Positions 12,201 to 25,128 are shown, numbered from the stretch's first letter. The stretch is DNA of 64,000 bases from Rhynchospora pubera (GCA_028095005.1 CM051461.1:43202812-43266811); one strand, 5' to 3'. Program-made: numbers and translations. Notes: generated from the sequence alone by a model not told the origin.

Positions 12201-12656
12201 TGTGCATAAAGTGGAAATACAATTAAAAACAGAATCTATATCTATAATAGACGTTGTGCATCGTGGAAGCACTGGAGAGGTCTTGAATTAAACCTCAACT
12301 ACCCAATTTAACTTCGTGCTCCTTTTTAGCGAATGAATCATGTATGCTAGCATATAACAAATCCGCAATACGCAATGTTACTGTTTTGTCCATATCTTCT
12401 TCATTCGGACTTCGTTGGAGGCTATTCAAAATCCAGTGGAAAGCTTACGAGGAGCTCTACATCATCATTGATTCATCTAGGTCATGTTTTTGTACAAAAT
12501 CTACATTATAATAGGAATTATGGTAGTAATTCATTCTTAACATAAAATCCTAATTAAAATGACCCTAATTAATCTAACTCAAGTCTTAACATAAATGGTT
12601 TAGTTTGGAGTCAAAATTCTACCAAAATATATATATAAAATCATCTCATCACTGGT

Positions 12657-14389
12657 CTTACGGTATATCTTCATCGTGCGAAGTGCGAGTACGCGGCTAG
12701 TTGTTATAAAACCTCATTAAGTTTTAACGGAAATGAGCTTGATATTTTTTTGATATAGTTTTTATTAATTATAATTATGTTATAATGAGATGATATTTTT
12801 CTATAACAGTAAATTCATCGGTATATATAAATCATTCATAATAATGTCTATCTGCAATTATTTTCAAATAAAAAACATCGTTGTTATTGGACGATCCATA
12901 ATTTTTATATCATGAATTTTCTAAAATATAAAAAAGTAGTAAAATTTTTCGAATATAAAAAATAGTAAAAATTTAAAAAAAAACATAAAAGTTGATTTTT
13001 TTATAAGTTTTCAATGTGAAAATATATTAAATGGTTCGGATCGGTTGTTTAAAATTTAAAATGTGAGAATGATCGTATTAGACAGATCCATCAATATATT
13101 AGATACTGGATAGTAGCATTTTTTTTTCCTGTGATTTGGGCCGGCCGAAAGATAAATAAAAAGCATACTAATTAATGAGTGGTTGCACTAATGTAATTAC
13201 ATTCCCGGAAGAAAAGCAATAACCCACCATATGTAATTTCAACCATCGACCTAAAGTCCTAAGCAGTTGTATTCTTGTCTTTATACGTTCCCATTTTCCG
13301 TACGAGCGATCGAGCTGACCGAATCACCGAACCTCTATTAATTTATTCTGACCGAAATTAAGCACCATATTGGCTCGTGTTGTAAGGTCATGGCATGCGG
13401 TCTAATTCGTTACACTGTTTACTATAGTACTGTTCATTTCTTTCGTCTGAAAATATCTCTGTTAGACAAGTACGTACTGTTCAACTCATTCCAAATTCAG
13501 AACATATCTCTAGAAATAGGAATCCGTTTGTTAATTTGCCAAGCTTATGAACTGATCAAATTACAGTGACATGAGAATATATATATATATAACATATATT
13601 TAACTGGGATAGAAATAACAACCCGCGATTCATGCTGTGATCCTGCTCAACTGACATGTTTTTTGTTTAATTTATTAATAAGAAAACTGTTAACGTAAAT
13701 TTCTTTGCTAAAATGTGTATATATATTGAGCTTATGATTCAATCTGAAATATAATTACTGAAATTAATGTAACAATTATTTTCAAATTCCATAGCTATAT
13801 GTAGATTATTATTATGGCTAACGTGTCTTCGATTTGTCATTGAGTCATTTTTCGAGATTTAAAATTCAAACCATCAATCCAAACTGTTCAATTTGATCAC
13901 CATATTGATATACTTTGGAGACCAAATTTTATAATATAATTTTTTGTTTTCAATTTTTTTTACTATTTATTATGATATTTTCAAATTTGAGAGCTGACAT
14001 ACTCCATTTATAAGGTTTAGTACTAATCAAAAGGTCGACAAGAAGAAACTTTGTTTTTAGAAAACTTCGTAGCAACAGTCGATGAAAGGAACTTGCGTGA
14101 ATGTTTCCTCTAGTTAGAACTTAGAAGTGTTTACAACATTGTACAAATGCACAGAGCGGCGGTGCTGGTGCAAAGTGCAATACATTTTGTGAATTACTTG
14201 TCTGAACTCTGAAACCTTGCCACCTTGGAGTGTATTTAATAATTAGAAATTTTATGGTCCCACTTCTGTCGTATTTCGTCTTCGGTCGCGCATGATTTTA
14301 AGGAAATTGATTAGTTTAATCGCACTAATTACCATCCGCGTCATCGGTCCAGGAAAGATCCATCATCCAGCGACCAGCGTATTTTTGTC
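12657..14389. other. Intergenic, AT-rich, with a degenerate Helitron 3' end
   Basis: ATCGTGCGAAGTGCGA followed by CTAGT ending near 12,701 resembles a second, decayed Helitron 3' terminus of the same style. Nothing else here reaches support. No gene is seen. Confidence 0.4.
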
Positions 14390-14750
14390 GTATTTAAATG
14401 TTCAGTTTAATAAATATAAATGTTATGTTATTTAAGTATAAATATTCAGTTAGTTGCAACAAAAAATTATAAATATTATGAACAAAAATATTTATTTTAT
14501 TAAGTATAAATATTTAGTTTAGTAAGTACGAATGTTCAGTTTAATAAGTACCAATGTTCAGTTTAATAAGTACAAATGTTCTGTTGATTGAGTATAAATG
14601 TTCAGTTAGTTGCAACAAAAAATATAAATATTATGAGCAAAAATATTTATTTTATTAAGTATAAATGTTTAGTTTAGTAAGTACGAATATTCAGTTTAAT
14701 AAGTACAAATGTTCTGTTATTAAAATATAAATGTTCAGTTAGTGGCAATG
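14390..14750 (+). repeat. AT-rich tandem repeat
   Basis: A block starting TTCAGTTAGTTGCAAC and continuing through AATATTTATTTTATTAAG recurs at about 14443 and 14600, and partially at 14733. Inside each block, a unit of about 24 bp (AGTACGAATGTTCAGTTTAATA type) is repeated two to four times. Confidence 0.7.
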
Positions 14751-16146
14751 GGAAACATAACTGCTATAAGAAAAAAACCAAGCGAAGGGGTCACGAACCG
14801 GACAAAAAACACATGAAAAAATTAGAAGGGGTTATGAACCGATCTGGTTCAAATTAATTTTTTTCTGACTCTACCCCTGCCTCCTAGCGCACCTCTTGAC
14901 TCACGCGCGACTCTATCTGACGCATTTAAAAACATTTATTATTATTAAACTGAACATTTATAACATACAATAGCGATGGCGGCGATGATTTATTTAGCGA
15001 TGATAGTTATAATGGCTGTAATTTTAATGCGAATTAAAAAAAAAATCTATATACCGTTTGCTCAATGCGACAACAAACAAACAAAAAAGAAAAAAAAAAC
15101 GAAATGATGTACATTAATTGTAATTAGGTAGGCATACGGTTAGATGCAAAGATGAATTATTTAAATGGAAATTTAGTATTGTTTTTCAAACAATTAATAA
15201 GAATATCGGAATTTTATTTTTATTATTATTTTTTTATATCGCCTGTGGTCTGTACGTAGCTACGTAGCACCAGCACCACACATGACCATCATCCTTATGT
15301 GGGACTCGAACTAGCATTTTCTCACTAGGAGAGCAACGATATTATAGAAAACTAGATATTCCTATAAAAATAATTCGATAAATATTCAAATATAACTTTA
15401 AAAATTTGTTGGATTTATTTTGAATCGCTTAAGAACTAGTCCAAATCTTTCTTATCAAAATGAGGCCGATCCATTATTTACATAATCGGATTTTCAGAAT
15501 CCGTATTCAGTCGATTTTTTTGGATCGGATTACCGGAATCCTAATCCGATCCTACAACACTAGTTAAAAAAGTTGAATTTTTTTCATTTATTCTCGAAAT
15601 TTGAGTGAATAGTAAAATTATATTTAAGTTTTTTTTCGGAGCGAAGCTAGCCACATTTATTTTGGTGGGTTCAAGGACCCAGTTGGGAAAAAAATATTTA
15701 ACATAGCACTAATTTGTAAATTTTAAAAAAGCGCTAGAAATCAGGAATCCATTTAAAAAATTTGAAGGATCTAACTGAACAGGTCGTGTTTGATTTTAAC
15801 TACATAGCTACACCTGAAAAATCGCATAGGGTCGCTAGTCACATTTGTTCTTCTCCCTCCATAATAAATTTTATCAAGACAAAACTTGGAATAGAATGAG
15901 AGATATTTAGATGATGATTGTTTTGTAGTATATATACTAGCTCAAATATCGTGTATCCATATAATTGTTTTTTGAGTTTAAGGATTACAACAGCCATTAT
16001 ATATAGAAAGCTGCTTTAAAAAAACTAAAAGTACTATTTGGACATTGTATAAAACTGCCACAAAAAATCTCAAACATTGTTCTTGCCACGACAGATCCAA
16101 GCTCCATAGAAAATCCCAAACATTGTGCAAACTACAGTGCCTAACC
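14751..16146. other. Intergenic stretch with a possible SINE fragment
   Basis: No gene. On the minus strand, 15297-15312 contains GTTCGAGTCCCAC, which matches a tRNA-type B box, suggesting a SINE or tRNA-derived fragment around 15240-15345. No convincing A box is present, so this is not called as a tRNA gene. Confidence 0.35.
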
Positions 16147-16155
16147 CATTCCGCC

Positions 16156-16348
16156 GGACCCGAATCCGGTGTAGCGCGGGACACCGTGTAGCACGCGTAC
16201 GAGCCGTCTGATCTTGATCGGACGGTTCATTTTTTACGGGCCTATCAATCTAGGTTACATGCACGGAGCTCCCTTGTCCATTGGATCTTGATCAGACGGC
16301 TCTGATGCCGCGCTACACGGTGTGCCGCGCGGCACCAGATCTGAATTC
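16156..16348. mobile_element. MULE-like MITE, copy 1 (193 bp)
   Basis: Flanked by a perfect 9-bp duplication CATTCCGCC (16147-16155 and 16349-16357; a tenth base also matches). The ends carry GGTGTAGCGCGGGACACC-like inverted sequences. The centre contains TTGATCGGACGG, ATCAATCTAGGTTACATGCA and TTGATCAGACGG. A closely related copy lies at 49746-49936. A 9-10-bp TSD suggests Mutator-type mobilisation. Confidence 0.75.
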
Positions 16349-16357
16349 CATTCCGCC

Positions 16358-18295
16358 ATTCGTATGTTCCATCTTTGGTTGTCGACCCAACCCTAACCCC
16401 AGCTAACTAGTAGTAGGTTCTTTGTATTGTAGCAGTATATATGCCATTATTTCAAAAGATATATGTTGTATTGTTTTTTTTTTTGGAGTAAATATTGTTC
16501 TTTTCTCTTTTTCTTTGAGTAAATGTGGATCATGTATCAAATTGTCAATGCATGTACATCAGTAAATCAGTAAATATGCTGTTAGCTAGCTGTAATATTT
16601 AATGCTTAGCATTTAAACATAGCACGCCTCCCCGCGTGGTACTTTCGTAGTCAACCCTTGTTCATGCTGTTGTTGTCGTATCCACTATCAAGTGGAGATT
16701 TGTTCGGCTCTATACGGACTTGACTGTCAGGAAAAAATAATATGGACGCGCGGACTAGAATAAGAGAAGATAAACAGTTGAGAATAAAAATTTTTTAGTC
16801 ATTTTTTTAAGGTCGGGAACGATAAATTTTATTAAAGAACACTATGAATTACTGAAATATTAAAATAAAAGTTTTTGTATCGGTATTATATTGATACGTA
16901 ATATTAAGTCATTATACAATTAACGTAAATGATAGAGCTGGGGGCCTAATTAAATAGGAAACCCATTTGCTTCGCAAGACTGCCATGAGTCGCCATGAAA
17001 AGTGATCGGGAAAAGATAAAAGGCGAAAAATACAAAAAGTAGCAGAAATTCAAAGAGATAAGGCCGTTTGAGAATAACAAATTTTGTTCGGGACTGTACT
17101 GGACATCTATAATCGAGGCAGGGCGGAGGAACCTAGCAAAAGAATCAAGGCGCTCCGAGATAAGGTGGGATCGATGTAGTAAGGCCGCTTGGGTAGATGG
17201 CTAGTAACAGAAAGTCCTTGTTATGTATGTCAGGAAATCAAGAGGGTCAACGGCTATCACATGACATAATGAAAGAAATATCTCGCCTAGAGGCTAGAGC
17301 CCATATATAGGCCATTTGGGTTGAGTTGAGATTTTGTTCCGCACGTGACGGGTGCAGCGCATCAATCTTAACCGTCTAATTTAATTTTAATGGTTAAAGA
17401 AGCACCGGATCCGAACAGTCCATATCAGATCAGAAAATTGGATGGCTGCGCTGGATCGTCCCGCGTGGAATCAGATAAGGATTCATTTTGGTTCACCTCA
17501 AGTTAGTACTTAATTAACCAAACATATATCACAAAGTTAGTCAAAATTAGTGCTAATTTCTTCTGACTTGCTAACTCACCAAAAAGACAAGTTTGTAAAC
17601 ATCCTTCAAAGTTTGTGATTTCATTTTGGTTAATTATAATAAAATATTAGTTCTAATTATCATAATAAAGTAAATTAATTAATATATTAATTATTACTAG
17701 ATATGGCAATCGCAGTTTGCTGCGCTATATTTTTTTAGATGATAATAATTCAGCATAAACTATCTTAGTTGCGTCGCGCTATGTTTTTTAAATAATAATA
17801 ATTCAGCATGAATTACCTTAAAATAATGATGGACACAACTATTTTTAATATTTTTAACAAAAAAACTATTTTTAATTATAGAAACTATATTTACTTAATG
17901 TAAAAAAACGGTCAAAAATAGAGAAAAAAAATCATGGGATTTAATTAATATATCTTAGATTATTTGTAAGACTTGTAATCATACTTTTAGTGACAATCAT
18001 AATTACAATAATAATATATTAATAATTAATAAAATTTTTATAATAATAATAATAGATTAATATTATATTCACTATAAATATAATTTTTCATAATATAATA
18101 ATAATATTATTAGTATTAATTTAGTAATCATAATATTGTTAAAAATTATAATTACAATAATAAATAAAATCAATAATTATCATTATTATTATTATTCGCA
18201 ATATTTGTATCATATTATTTATGTAATTATAATTTCAATAATAAGAAAATTAATAAATTATATAATTGCATAAATATGATAGTATTATTTTTATA
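16358..18295. other. Intergenic, with repeat scraps
   Basis: No gene supported. On the minus strand, CGCAG-CAAA-CTGCG followed by CTAGT ending near 17,697 looks like another Helitron 3' end. A 60-bp imperfect duplication (TGCGCTATnTTTTTTA ... AATAATTCAGCAT) follows at 17,715-17,815. A segment at about 17,339-17,475 with GGGTGCAGCGCATC and CTGCGCTGGATCG ends may be a decayed relative of the 193-bp MITE. Confidence 0.4.
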
Positions 18296-18296
18296 G

Positions 18297-18331
<35 letters not shown>

Positions 18332-18360
18332 ATTATTATTATTATTATTACTATTATTAT

Positions 18361-18390
<30 letters not shown>
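18296..18390 (+). repeat. Compound microsatellite GTT-ATT-AT
   Basis: About twelve GTT units, then about ten ATT units, then an AT run of about 27 bases, in direct succession. Confidence 0.9.
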
Positions 18391-18391
<1 letters not shown>

Positions 18392-18694
18392 AACTTTAAT
18401 TATTTTTATAATAGTTTTAATCATCATAATCAAATTTAATTTAGTTACAAAAGAAAATAGAAATAAATTAATATTTTATTCATTGTCTTCATCTCTAACT
18501 TCAATATGCGACACCAAACAATATTCTCTAACTTCAAGCTAGCAATAACTTTCTGCAATCTCTAACTTCACTAATTTGAGTAATTTCAACCACTAGCTTA
18601 AAAAATACTAATTTCGACCTCTAACTTCGCTAATTTCACCTCCAACCAAACATACCCATAAAAGGGATAGATTTTTTATATATATATATATATA

Positions 18695-19098
18695 GAGTTT
18701 AGCTATGGTGAGTCGCAACTCACGGACCCTCCGGTGAGTCGCGACCAAAACTCCTAGATCTAGATCAAAATGACCGATCCAAATCGTTCAATATGATCTC
18801 CCTATTGAAATCTCCGTGCAAACCAAATTTTTTATTTTTTCAAAATTTTTAAGTATTTTTTTGAAATTTTAGAAAATCGTTAATCTAATTGGTTCTGAAC
18901 CATTCAAAAACATCAGTTTTTAAAAATCCGAAAAAAATACTTAAATATTTCGAAAAAATAAAAAATTTGGTTTGCACAGAGATTTCAATAGGGAGATCAT
19001 ATTGGACGGTTTGGATCGGTCATTTTGATCTAGATCTAGGAGTTTTGGTCGCGACTCACCGGAGGGTCCGTGAGTCGCGACTCACCGTAGCTAAACTC
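18695..19098. mobile_element. Fold-back (hairpin) MITE, 404 bp
   Basis: The two halves are near-perfect inverted repeats of about 170 bp, beginning GAGTTTAGCTATGGTGAG and (reverse strand) GAGTTTAGCTACGGTGAG. The arms include two GTGAGTCGCGAC motifs in opposite orientation, so each arm also folds on itself. About 60 bases separate the arms. A TSD could not be read because the left flank is a TA microsatellite. The transposon superfamily is uncertain (MULE-like or fold-back). Confidence 0.8.
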
Positions 19099-20988
19099 AA
19101 GTTTAATATGCGCCATAGTGCATAGGGCATTTCGTGCACCACGGACTTTTTCGGAAATATTTTTGTAAATTAACAAATCTAATTTAACCAATCTAATCTA
19201 CATATTGAAATCTCATACCAAACCAAAATTTACAAATTTTTAGATTTTATTACTATTTTTTTTTTTAAAACATGCTAGTTTTGGAATGTTGTACTATTTA
19301 CAATTTTCCAAAAATAGGGAGTTGGACTTTCGTGTCTATAGAGATTTAACACACTATTGCGATTCTCTCCGTGTCTAGAGAATTATAGGCGCCCAAAACT
19401 TTTAAAAGCTAATTTATAATTCATTTGACATGATTATTTGTCTTCCTCCAAATTGCATATCATGACAGTCCAACCAAATACTGTAGAAATTATTAGTAAT
19501 TCACTATGCGGTGACCATGTGGCATTTCTCTTCGCTTCGATCTCTTTTCCATATAATATATAGTTGCAAATTAAATAAGAGACCAAAAGAGCAACCTACA
19601 AACGGAGCAATTGGACAAATGGACACAATATTAGCTCTTTCGAAAAAAAAAAACCCGGCAAATTAAAGAAATTAAATTATTAAAATGTGCATGCAATTTG
19701 ATTAAAGGAAACGCCAAATGAATTAGTGAATATATAACTGTATAGCATTCATTTCTCAACGTTGGAGTGCAAAATAAAATTGTTTTGAATGTAATATGAC
19801 TTGCCAATTAACACTACTTATAAACATTAAGTAACTCATATTTTCTTTCTAGTAATTAATTTGCAGAATTTTTAAACGACTAGGCTCATACGAGTTGTTT
19901 CTCATGGATGGATTTGTAACGGCATATATAACTAATTTCCAGTAAATGAGATGGGACACCAAAGTGCTAAAAGGAATATTCTTTCATAGAATTGCTTGAT
20001 ATATACTTGTTGTTCTAAAAAATCGGACCAAACATATTGATCGGAAATGGGTCAGCAATCCGGTTCAAAATTAGTCATGAAATAGTGGATTTAAATCGAA
20101 GTAAAATAAACTATGTAAATCAGATTTGTGGCCAGACCAGCCAGTTTTAATTTTTATTTTTTAGTTATTTTTGGTTTGTTTCTGCTATTTCAAATTTTTG
20201 GAAATTAAGTTTATGGTAGACTGGAATTTTAAATTGGATCACATTCCTCTTTAATGGTATCGGTTTATAACTAACGATTTAAATTTAAATCATGTTAAAA
20301 TTTCAGTTCAGTGTTTTATGTTTCGTTTTTTTCCTTCTTCTTGGCTCGGTCGTTTGGATCGCTAAGGAATAAGAGAAATAATATTGAGAAGTGTGTAACT
20401 TTGTGAAGAATTTTAATAGTTAGGAATAAAAAAGAGGCTATTCCCTTATTTCTAGATGTATCCAAACGGACCCCTTTGTAATTAGTTTTCTTTCTTCTTT
20501 TTCCACCATGTATATGTTTTAATTATATATATAACTCATAATTAACCAATTTTTTTTAAAAAAAATATATTAGTATATTCCATTTAACTTTCTGAAATCG
20601 CTTTAACATGTTGACTGATCGATTGAACTATGATCAAATCGATAATTTCTTTTTTTTTTTTTTTGAGGGAAGATAATTTCATTTAATTGATAGTCAGTTT
20701 GATCAATACAACGTATATGTACGATGGGGTTCGATGGCCTCTGGAACATTATACTCTACTCTTTGAAGGAGAAAATTAAGTTGCATGTACTTCAAGATCT
20801 GTGTCCTAAAGTGTTCAGTGCTATATATAAATATATATACCATCATGTAAACTTTACTAAAAAACGATGTAAATCTATTTTATTCTCGCATCAACTTGGA
20901 AAGTGTCATATCAAGTTAACAACACTTACCCCTTCACTTCAAGAAACAATTAAACAACACTTACCTCTCAACTACCGCCTTAAACTTC
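19099..20988. other. Intergenic upstream of GPAT
   Basis: No gene or bounded element. A T/A-rich stretch at 19,140-19,320 resembles the middle of the preceding fold-back element and may be an older relative. Confidence 0.45.
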
Positions 20989-20996
20989 TATAAATA
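20989..20996 (+). promoter_or_regulatory. TATA box of the GPAT gene
   Basis: TATAAATA lies 175 bases upstream of the GPAT start codon. A CT-rich leader typical of plant 5' UTRs (CTCTCTTTCTCTCTCTC, about 21040-21060) follows. Confidence 0.6.
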
Positions 20997-21170
20997 TTCA
21001 CTTGCCTTCTCTGCACATCTCTCTGTGCTGCACTTATTACTGCTCTCTTTCTCTCTCTCAAACACACATCTGCACTCTGCAACTTCTTTTAAGTTCTATA
21101 TTTAAAGAGAGTGAGACGAACCAAAGATAGACAACAAAGAAAGGCGGTTGCTAGGTTTAGATAAGAAGAA

Positions 21171-21911
21171 ATGGTTCTCCCTCCTGTTCTTTTCAAGATA
21201 GCAGCACGTTGGCATTTCACATGCTACCTAGCAGCTAGAAAGATCAAAACCTTCGGTTTCCACCATAAAAATAACAACACCACCACCTCCTCCCGAGCAC
21301 ACCACACACCCTCTCTACACACGGACGTCTCCAAGTGCCCTTTGGAAGGGAGAGAGAACCAAACCGTAGTTTGTGACTTCGATGGCACACTTCTCAGAAC
21401 CACTTCTCTCTTCCCTTTCTTCATGCTTGTTGCCTTCGAAGGGGGTGGCATCCTTAGAGCTCTTATGTTGCTACTTTTCTCTCCTGTTATCTTTTTATTG
21501 GGCTCAAATAGAGAGGTTACACTAAGGCTTATTATATTCATCTCCTTTTTTGGCCTAAGGAAAAAGGATGTCAACTTGGTTGCAAGAGCTGTTTTGCCCA
21601 AGTTCTACTTAGAGAATTTGCACCGCCAAGCGTATGAGGTGTTTGCTTCATGCGGGAGAAAGGTGGTGCTGACAAGGATGCCTAGGGTTATGGTGGAGAG
21701 GTTCTTGAAAGAGTACTGTGGTGTAGAGAGTGTTTATGGCGTGGAGTTGGAGATGATGAATGGAGGAGATTATTTTACTGGATTTGTCTCATGCAGTGGC
21801 CTTGTAGCAAAGCAAAGAGCACTCAAAGATATATATGGAGAGGTTAAGGCCGATTTAGGTCTTTTATGTTCATCTAGTTCTCGTGATAATCTCTTGATTC
21901 CATATTGCAAG
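21171..21911 (+). CDS. GPAT exon 1
   Basis: Encodes 247 residues in phase 0 and ends TGCAAG before GTAATA. It holds the N-terminal leader (MVLPPVLFKIAARW), the HAD-like domain with DFDGT, a hydrophobic segment around FFMLVAFEGGGILRALMLLL and the conserved VLPKFYLENL and MPRVMVERFLKEY motifs. Confidence 0.92.
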
Positions 21912-24111
21912 GTAATATTAATTTCGTCTTTTCATAGTTCAAATCCCCCCCCCCCCCCCTGCATGCTTTCAAATAGTGACTTGTATCACAACATTTTCAT
22001 TGCAACTATAGCTATGAGTCTCTACGCCCGAACTTAACAGAACATGCATGGATATGGGTAATATCGATTAAACGAAAATAGTTTGAAAGCTATTATACAT
22101 ATATGTTAGAATATATCCACAAAATTTTAGTTGCCTTTTTTAGGTTGTACTGTTGGTTCAAAGTTCAAACGAGAAAGAAAATATGAAAGTTTGAAGGTTA
22201 TATATATACCGTAATGTTATAATTTTACTTTTGGGAATACAGTTTTATGAATTTTGACTTAAAAGTTAAAACATAGTTTTTGTACATGAAAAAAAATGAT
22301 GGGGAAATAAAATTTTACTAATAAGTATATATATTAAATAGTTTTCTACTTACCATGATATTTAAACCGTTTATTATACATTATTATTTCCTTTTCCTGT
22401 CCTTTTGTTGGGTTCTAGCAAGAGGGGGAAATAAAATTTTATTATACGTCACGAAAATAATTTAATCTGGGTGCAAAGAAATATTTTCGTTGTATTTATT
22501 GAAAAAGTTGGCCTCTGCAATTTATTTTTTGTGAACATTTTTAAATGGATGACAGGCCAGAACTGCATATATATATATATATGGGCACAACATGGAAGAC
22601 ATTTAATACTTCCTGTGCGCTACTTATATTTCACATGTTTTCATTTAGTTCACTAGAAATTGAAAATTACCGTGTGTTTATTCAGTAAAGTTTTTTTAAC
22701 TGAATAATATTGTCAAACATGTCTTATGTCCAATTTAATTACCTAACTTGTCTGGGTATGGAACTATAGAATTTGTTGTTGTTGTTTTATTGGCAAACAT
22801 ATGTTTCGCTTGCTTTTAATGAAGAGAGGCACTTTTGCTTCAACCGAGGACTCACCAAACAAACTTTTACTGCAATATTTTGGGTTGGTGACACGCTTAA
22901 ATTTAGGAAGTCGGTAGTTATCCATCGTAAAGTCGAATATTTAATTTAAATTTGATAATTTCTAAAAAGTAAAAAATAATAGTCGACTCGACACATTATA
23001 CACCAGTTGATAGACCTGTCAATATTAACATCTGTTCCGCTGTTCCGTTCCGTTCCGTCGAAACGGAACGTTAAATGAAAGATGAAATGGATTTCGTTTT
23101 CAGAAACGGAACGGAAACGGAACCGAAATTTGTTAACGTAAATGGAACGGAATACGGAAATTGGTTGAAATCAATAGGAAATGTGAGGCGGAATGTTAAA
23201 TGGAACAGAAATTTGTTACGTTTGTCGAAACGGAACGGAAATGAAACAACCATTTCGTTCCGTTATCGAAACGGAACATTAAATGAAAATGGCTGTTCCG
23301 TTTCCATCTCTAACGTTTGACAGGTATACCAGTTGACACCGTTGGCAACTAAAAGATTGCACCATTATCTTTTCTTTTAGATGGTACCCTTTTGCGATTG
23401 TGACTCTTATGTATTCGTTCATACTTCGTTATAAAAATTTTCCTAGCATTTATCTCGAAGGGTATATTTAAATTTCTTCGGAGAATAAACCAGAATTGGT
23501 CATTTAAAATTTAAAATTTTATTTTTAAATAGCTTAGAATAAGTTTGTTAAGAAAGAACATTATTTCTAAGCGACTTCAAATCTGAAATACATTTTTAAT
23601 CAGTTTCTTTGGATTATATTAAATTTAATTTTGTTCTAAATAAGTTTTTAATCCAGATTAAAAATTATTTTGAGTTTAGGATATCACTTAGAAATAAACA
23701 CTCTAAGAAATATCGTAGACAACTTGAAAATGACACTACCGTAGGCAACAAAAAAATTAGTTACCGTTTTCCTTACTTTTATTTAATTGGTACCAAACTG
23801 CAATGTGATAATTCTTGGTTTGGTTATAAAGTAACATTTCCTACTTCTTAATTAATGTTGTTTGGTGAATATCTTTATACTTGGTATAGATTGACACTTA
23901 TCCTAAATGTTACTGACAAGCTATAACGGTCAAAGAGTGCAAAATAGATATGGTTGACATGTCTTCTGCACATACTTAAATCTGAGGAGTATTTAACATA
24001 CAAATCTGAGGATAGCAATGATAAATTGGTAGCCGAGTTGCTCTCATTAATTTAATTTCCAGAATTTAAGTTAAACTCTATTTTTACTCTATCGATATTG
24101 AGTTATTTCAG
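21912..24111 (+). other. GPAT intron 1 (2.2 kb)
   Basis: GTAATA donor and TTATTTCAG acceptor. It contains a C-run at about 21947 and a 318-bp MITE (23011-23328). Otherwise AT-rich with no coding signal. Confidence 0.85.
23011..23328. mobile_element. hAT-type MITE in the GPAT intron
   Basis: The ends are TAGACCTGTCAA and (reverse strand) TATACCTGTCAA, flanked by a perfect 8-bp TSD CCAGTTGA (23003-23010 and 23329-23336). The inside is dense in GTTCCG/CGGAAC motifs in both orientations. Its ends and internal motifs resemble the larger element at 33669-35093 (TAGGGCTGTCAA ends), so they are probably one family. Confidence 0.8.
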
Positions 24112-24812
24112 GAAACATATGTGGTCAGCAAAAGCACCGGCTCAAACTCAAACAAGCTACCAAGAGAGAAGTACCCGAAACCCCTAATCTTTCATGATGG
24201 CAGGCTTGCGTTTCTCCCAACACCTCTTGCCTCACTTTCTCTATTTCTCTTCCTCCCGATGGGCATCGTCCTTGCTCTGTTGCGCTTGATAATTGGCCTA
24301 ATCCTCCCGTTCAGAATATCATTTCTAACTGCTGCCCTTTGCGGTGTTCATTTGCGTGTCAATGGACTCAGAAATCTTAGCAATGAGAAATCTGACAAAT
24401 CAGTGTTGTATGTGTGCACTCACCGAACCCTAATTGATCCGATTCTGCTAAGTACGGCAGTACAGAAGGCAGTTCCAGCTGTTACATATAGTCTGAGCTT
24501 GTTCTCGGAATTTCTGGCACCGATGAAAACTGTGAGACTGACAAGAGACAGGCCGCATGATGCTGCAATGATGAAAGCACTGTTAAGTGAAGGAGACTTG
24601 GCAGTGTGCCCAGAAGGCACGACGTGCCGGGAGCCGTATTTGTTGCGTTTTAGTCCCTTATTTGCCGAAATGACCGATGAGATCATGCCAGTGGCAGTGG
24701 ATGTGAAAGTCGGTATGTTTTATGGTACCACGGCTAGCGGTCTCAAGTGGTTGGACCCGCTTTTACTTGTGATGAACCCAACACCTTATTACCGGGTTGA
24801 GCTGTTGGGCCG
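24112..24812 (+). CDS. GPAT exon 2, part upstream of the Copia insertion
   Basis: Begins after TTTCAG with ETYVVSKS in phase with exon 1. It carries KYPKPLIFHDGRL, a hydrophobic membrane segment, CTHRTLIDP and CPEGTTCREP acyltransferase blocks and the conserved FYGTTASGLK. Interrupted after GAGCTGTTGGGCCG at the LTR start. Confidence 0.92.
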
Positions 24813-25116
24813 TGTTAAAGGTTATGCAACAAATATAGAAGAATCTCCAGCCATATCCTCAGATACGGCCAGATGTCAAGAACATAAAAACAGGCTGAAT
24901 TAGCTCTTATAGCCGTTTGACACATGCTGCTTTTGTCTTCTGCACGATCTTGTAAATTAATGCAATCTTGTAATTAATAGGATAGACTTCCATGTATAGC
25001 TAGACTGTTATAGAATGTAATATGAAGAAGAATGTAAATAACAGCCTATATATAGGCGCCTGTATCAGATATAATGTAAGAGAAAAATACAAATATTTTA
25101 CCATCACGTCATTTCA
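24813..25116 (+). repeat. Copia 5' LTR
   Basis: 304 bp, TG...CA ends. It carries a TAG at 24901-24903 that closes the GPAT frame read into the LTR. Promoter and polyadenylation signals would lie here; the repeated CTTGTAAATTAATGC/CTTGTAATTAATAGG region is AT-rich. Confidence 0.95.
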
Positions 25117-25128
25117 TGGTATCAGAGC
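25117..25128 (+). promoter_or_regulatory. Copia primer binding site (tRNA-iMet)
   Basis: TGGTATCAGAGC directly follows the 5' LTR. It is complementary to the 3' end of initiator tRNA-Met, the usual Copia primer. Confidence 0.95.

Larger units (their letters stand above)
5791..12651 (-). mobile_element. Solo LTR of a Ty3/Gypsy-like family, split by nested insertions
   Basis: The outer ends are TGGTCGGGTATAAACC at 5791 and ATCTCATCA at 12651, flanked by a perfect 5-bp duplication CTGGT (5786-5790 and 12652-12656). The first 270 bases resemble the start of the LTRs at 35814 and 40752 (GTATAAACCTAGGTC, then GTAGTAAAGCAAAGG). The last 270 bases (12386-12651) resemble their end (a TTCTTCAT...GGAAAGCTTAC...GAGCTCTACA pattern). 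In between, the LTR is interrupted at 6063/10413 by a DNA element and probably again between about 11,100 and 12,200 by a Helitron. Only one LTR and no internal region remain, so it is a recombination-derived solo LTR. Minus orientation is inferred from the related complete element. Confidence 0.7.

Noticed and set aside
18227..18433. Poly-Asn frame
   Set aside because: Translation of the GTT/ATT microsatellite.
20724..20993. 89-codon frame just upstream of GPAT
   Set aside because: It overlaps the GPAT TATA box and has no recognisable domain.
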